DNA from: Niastella koreensis GR20-10
Lineage (GTDB): Bacteria; Bacteroidota; Bacteroidia; Chitinophagales; Chitinophagaceae
Direction: 5' to 3'
DNA length: 64,000 nucleotides
NCBI RefSeq assembly: GCF_000246855.1
Contig: NC_016609.1
Coordinates: 7,886,744 to 7,950,743, forward strand
Shown: positions 61,423 through 64,000 of the stretch, in pieces
Position numbering within the stretch: the stretch's first letter is position 1
Layout of the letters: each line of letters opens with the position of its first letter
Notes under the pieces: model-generated
Seen by the model: only the letters and a program-made list of their open reading frames with translations
Database searches by the model: none
Told to the model about the DNA's origin: nothing
Made by a program: the position numbers and the translations under genes

Positions 61423-63261
61423 ATGAAATCCACAAACACTATTACCATGTCAAAAAGTACTACAGCCGCAGCACCGGAAATCCATATAGAAGGAATGGGT
61501 TCCATCCCTCACGAGAATGGCGTATTCTTCAGAGTTTGGGCGCCACATGCAAAAAAGGTATTTGTTACCGGCGAGTTTAATAACTGGTCAAAGAATAAAC
61601 ACCCTATGACGCATGAAGGCAATGGGTATTGGGGCCTGAATATTCCTGACGCCAAAGCAGGGAATCAATATAAATACATTCTGCAAACAGATATGGGTTT
61701 GCTGCACCGCAACGACCCGTATGCAAGGGAATTAACCAACTCCGCGGGTAACTCCATTATCACCGATCCGCACTTTGAATGGACGGACCATGACTTTAAA
61801 ATGCCATCCTGGAATGAGTTGGTGATCTATGAAATGCACATTGGCACATTCAATGTAAAGGAAGACGGGAAGCCCGGTACTTTTGAAACCGCCCGGCAAC
61901 GGCTGGGGTATTTAAAAGCGCTGGGTGTGAACGCCCTTGAAATCATGCCTGCCACCGAATTTCCGGGTGGTATTTCCTGGGGGTATAATTTGTCTCACCC
62001 GTATGCTATTGAATCAGATTATGGCGGTGTAAAGGGTTTTAAAGAACTCATCAATGCTGCCCATGAATTGGGGATTGCCATTATTCTGGATGTGGTGTAT
62101 AACCATTTTGGGCCTTCAGACCTTGACCTGTGGCAATTTGATGGCTGGAGCGAGAATGGAGCAGGTGGGATCTACTTCTACCAGGACTGGCGGGCTGAAA
62201 CGCCCTGGGGCCATACCCGGCCCGATTATGGGCGCCCCGAAGTCAGGCAGTACCTGCGCGACAATGCCCTGATGTGGCTGGAAGATTATCATATAGACGG
62301 CCTGCGTACCGATGCGCTGCTTTTTGTGCGGAATGCCCAGGGTAAAAATTTACCTGAAGCCGATCTTCCCGAAGGATGGACGTTAATGAAATGGATAAAT
62401 GAAGAAGTGAAAAAACGTTTTCCCTGGAAGATCACCATTGCCGAAGACCTGCAGGACAATGAATGGATCACTAAAGGAACGGAAGATAACGGGGAAGGGT
62501 TCAATACCCAATGGGACCCTGCTTTTACCTTCAGCGTGCGGGATGTTTTGAAGGTACCTGAAGATGAGCACCGCGACCTGGACAAGATACAATTTGCCAT
62601 TAACCATAATTTTAATGGCGATGCCTTTCAACGGGTGATCTATACAGAATCGCACGATGATGTGGCCAATGGTAAAACGCGGGTACCGGAAGAAATAACA
62701 CCGGGCGATGCGCAGAGCTGGTTTGCCAAAAAGCGATCGGTGCTGGGGGCTGTGCTGGTTTTTACGGCGGCCGGCATACCCATGATTTTCCAGGGTCAGG
62801 AATTTGTGGAAGGCGGCTGGTTTGATGACACCAGGCCTCTTGACTGGTCGAAGTTCAGCGACTTTAAAGGTATTGCCCGCCTGTACCGCGATTGTATAAG
62901 TTTACGGCGCAATATGGAAGGGCTCACCAAAGGACTATCGGGCCAGCATACACGCATCATACATGTAAACAATGAAGATAAAGTAATAGCCTTTCACCGC
63001 TGGTACGAGGGCGGACCAAAAGACAGTACCATTGTTGTTTTGAACTTTATGAATAAGGAGCATAAGGACTATGTGATTGGCGTACCGGAAGAAGGGGTAT
63101 GGAAAGTACGGTTCAACAGTGACTGGAAAGGGTATGATGAATCGTTTACTGATGCGGCTGTGTTTGATGTGGAAACGTTTACAAGCAGCAAAGATGAACA
63201 GGAGTTCAGTATATCCTTAAACATGGGACCTTATAATGCATTGATCCTTTCAAGGGATTAA
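61423..63261 (+). CDS. GH13 glycogen-branching-type enzyme with CBM48 domain
   Basis: The product has 612 residues from the ATG at 61423 (another ATG at 61447 is possible). The N-terminal CBM48-like domain (about 25-115: VFFRVWAPHAKKVFVTGEFN) precedes the GH13 barrel with DVVYNHFGPSD, DGLRTDALLF (nucleophile Asp), ITIAEDLQ (acid/base Glu) and YTESHDDVANG. The C-terminal beta domain ends FSISLNMGPYNALILSRD. Active-site residues are intact. It resembles 1,4-alpha-glucan branching enzymes and trehalohydrolase-like relatives; the exact activity is uncertain. No glycogen operon partner is seen. Confidence 0.85.
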   Translation: MKSTNTITMSKSTTAAAPEIHIEGMGSIPHENGVFFRVWAPHAKKVFVTGEFNNWSKNKHPMTHEGNGYWGLNIPDAKAGNQYKYILQTDMGLLHRNDPYARELTNSAGNSIITDPHFEWTDHDFKMPSWNELVIYEMHIGTFNVKEDGKPGTFETARQRLGYLKALGVNALEIMPATEFPGGISWGYNLSHPYAIESDYGGVKGFKELINAAHELGIAIILDVVYNHFGPSDLDLWQFDGWSENGAGGIYFYQDWRAETPWGHTRPDYGRPEVRQYLRDNALMWLEDYHIDGLRTDALLFVRNAQGKNLPEADLPEGWTLMKWINEEVKKRFPWKITIAEDLQDNEWITKGTEDNGEGFNTQWDPAFTFSVRDVLKVPEDEHRDLDKIQFAINHNFNGDAFQRVIYTESHDDVANGKTRVPEEITPGDAQSWFAKKRSVLGAVLVFTAAGIPMIFQGQEFVEGGWFDDTRPLDWSKFSDFKGIARLYRDCISLRRNMEGLTKGLSGQHTRIIHVNNEDKVIAFHRWYEGGPKDSTIVVLNFMNKEHKDYVIGVPEEGVWKVRFNSDWKGYDESFTDAAVFDVETFTSSKDEQEFSISLNMGPYNALILSRD

Positions 63262-63295
63262 ATAAAAGAGGGCCGGATAGACATCCAGCCCCGTA

Positions 63296-63513
63296 TTAAT
63301 CCAATATCCTATGAAAAACCAATTGAATTTAATATCAAAATTTCATATAACCTATGACCATCATCATCGAAAACAGAAGTTTATCTATTTATTGATTAAC
63401 GCTAAGTTTTTTGAAGTAATGCAGCGAATGAAATACTACGTAATAAGTTTAGAGAAAGATAAAGGCCCCGAAGAATCGGGGCCTCGTGTTAATCCAATAT
63501 CCTATGAAAAACC
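63296..63513. repeat. 25-bp direct repeats (two copies) at start of short frames
   Basis: TTAATCCAATATCCTATGAA followed by AAACC occurs exactly at 63296-63320 and 63489-63513. Each copy is preceded by a hairpin (63270-63291 and 63463-63484) and contains an ATG as if it were the 5' end of a gene. Confidence 0.9.
63463..63484 (-). terminator. Hairpin, probably a terminator for the GLPGLI gene
   Basis: AGGCCCCGA and TCGGGGCCT form a perfect 9-bp stem with AGAA as loop. On the minus strand a T-rich run (complement of the AAAGATAAA region) follows. On the plus strand no T-run follows. Confidence 0.6.
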
Positions 63514-63548
63514 TTAATGAAAATAGAATGAATTGTACAGCTTTTTGA
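63504..63548 (+). CDS. Possible 14-residue micro-peptide
   Basis: The ATG within the second 25-bp repeat opens 14 codons (MKNLNENRMNCTAF) followed by TGA. The first repeat copy opens a different frame that runs through the hairpin, so it is not a full duplicate. There is no evidence of expression. Confidence 0.2.
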   Translation: MKNLNENRMNCTAF

Positions 63549-63628
63549 TGACGGCCATCATTATGTTTTTATGATTGTGGCAATGCTTTTTAAAAGCAAT
63601 ACTATATGCGAAAACAGGAATACCGGTA

Positions 63629-64000
63629 TTAGTTCATATGTATGGTGTTTCTTCCGCCACTACGTTGCATTTCCTGCATTGTTTTATCCCGTTCTTTAGA
63701 AAATTCCTCAGCCGTTACCTTTTTACCTTTTTTAGGCTCTTTAATGGCAGCCATATCAACTTTGGGCGATACTTCCACCGCTTTATAGGTGGTGTTACCG
63801 TTAACATCGATCTGTAAAATTAATCCCGGTAGCTGGCCTTCAAAGTCGGGGCCGGCCGAAACGGGAATAGCCGGCGTAAACCAGGCAACTATGTTGCTGG
63901 TATCCGGTACCTCTTTCCGGTTCATAACACCGTTTTCCATGGAGATCATGTTGCGTTTGCCTGACCGCATGGTAGTTGCCTGCTGGCATGCATACCCCAG
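63629..64000 (-). CDS. GLPGLI family protein, C-terminal part (5' end outside window)
   Basis: The frame is open to the right edge, so the start lies beyond the window; about 124 residues are visible. The family name motif appears as GQLPGLILQIDVNG. The upstream GYACQQATTMRSGKR block and the WFTPAIPVSAGPDF segment are also typical. The C-terminus (PKKGKKVTAEEFSKERDKTM) is charged. Members are exported proteins of unknown function often encoded near outer-membrane barrel genes such as those in this window. It is convergent with the GH13 gene. Confidence 0.88.
   Translation of the reverse strand: MGYACQQATTMRSGKRNMISMENGVMNRKEVPDTSNIVAWFTPAIPVSAGPDFEGQLPGLILQIDVNGNTTYKAVEVSPKVDMAAIKEPKKGKKVTAEEFSKERDKTMQEMQRSGGRNTIHMN

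Noticed and set aside
63270-63291. Hairpin after the GH13 gene as plus-strand terminator
   Set aside because: No T-run follows on the plus strand; any T-rich tract is on the minus strand.
63311-63517. 68-codon plus-strand frame from the first 25-bp repeat
   Set aside because: Its last about 20 codons translate a 9-bp-stem hairpin and the second repeat copy, which is unlike a real coding end. AT-rich and without a family.

Overview
This window looks like chromosomal DNA of a Bacteroidetes bacterium, most likely family Chitinophagaceae (Niastella/Chitinophaga-like). The family-level placement is inference. The evidence is a SusC/SusD pair with a FecR anti-sigma factor, GLPGLI and IPExxxVDY family proteins, a Rho factor with a large inserted domain, GH97 and GH31 glycosidases, almost no Shine-Dalgarno sites, and repeated use of the Bacteroidetes promoter (TTG, about 18-21 bp, TAnnTTTG). 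Gene order is that of an ordinary chromosome. I see no phage, plasmid, IS or CRISPR.

Layout. 0-8.7 kb: a FecR-controlled polysaccharide/glycan utilisation locus (FecR tail, SusC, SusD, GH31 glycosidase, lectin-tailed metallophosphoesterase). 8.7-9.5 kb: a possible small RNA and a cluster of tRNA genes (an aberrant tRNA-like gene, Cys, Ser, Ser). 9.5-12.1 kb: a micro-ORF, then a minus-strand envelope module (DUF937-OmpA, BON lipoprotein, BON/SH3 protein). 12.1-16.3 kb: a hypothetical secreted protein, a SUKH-domain protein, a broken small gene and a repeat-rich decayed stretch. 16.4-25 kb: tRNA-Phe, a small exported protein, RecQ, then kdsD, manC, a PolB-like exonuclease, an MmcQ/YjbR protein, an aminotransferase and a GNAT acetyltransferase. 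25.4-34 kb: FeoB, GH97, D-lactate dehydrogenase, AsnRS, UspA and ExbD. 34-41.6 kb: a 2-oxoglutarate oxygenase, a Tyr-rich exported protein, an LpoB/COG3014 lipoprotein pair and a PadR-PspC envelope-stress operon. 42-50 kb: GcvT, an SRPBCC protein, ComB, Rho, PCD, an IPExxxVDY protein and an M28 peptidase. 50.4-64 kb: a SWIM-SNF2 helicase, two tandem paralogous outer-membrane beta-barrel proteins, a GH13 enzyme and a truncated GLPGLI gene.

The most unusual feature lies between the genes. Several spacers are built from tandem 7-bp (sometimes 8-, 9- or 11-bp) words, often as inverted pairs around a core. Two inverted copies of one such element of about 120 bp flank comB and run into the stop codons of the two preceding genes. 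A different heptamer family builds the same architecture after gcvT. A further heptamer array overlaps the predicted -33 region of the D-lactate dehydrogenase promoter. I do not know of a description of this class in Bacteroidetes. Other notable points are the aberrant tRNA cluster, two apparently leaderless transcripts, and the Asp/Glu/His-rich insert in Rho.
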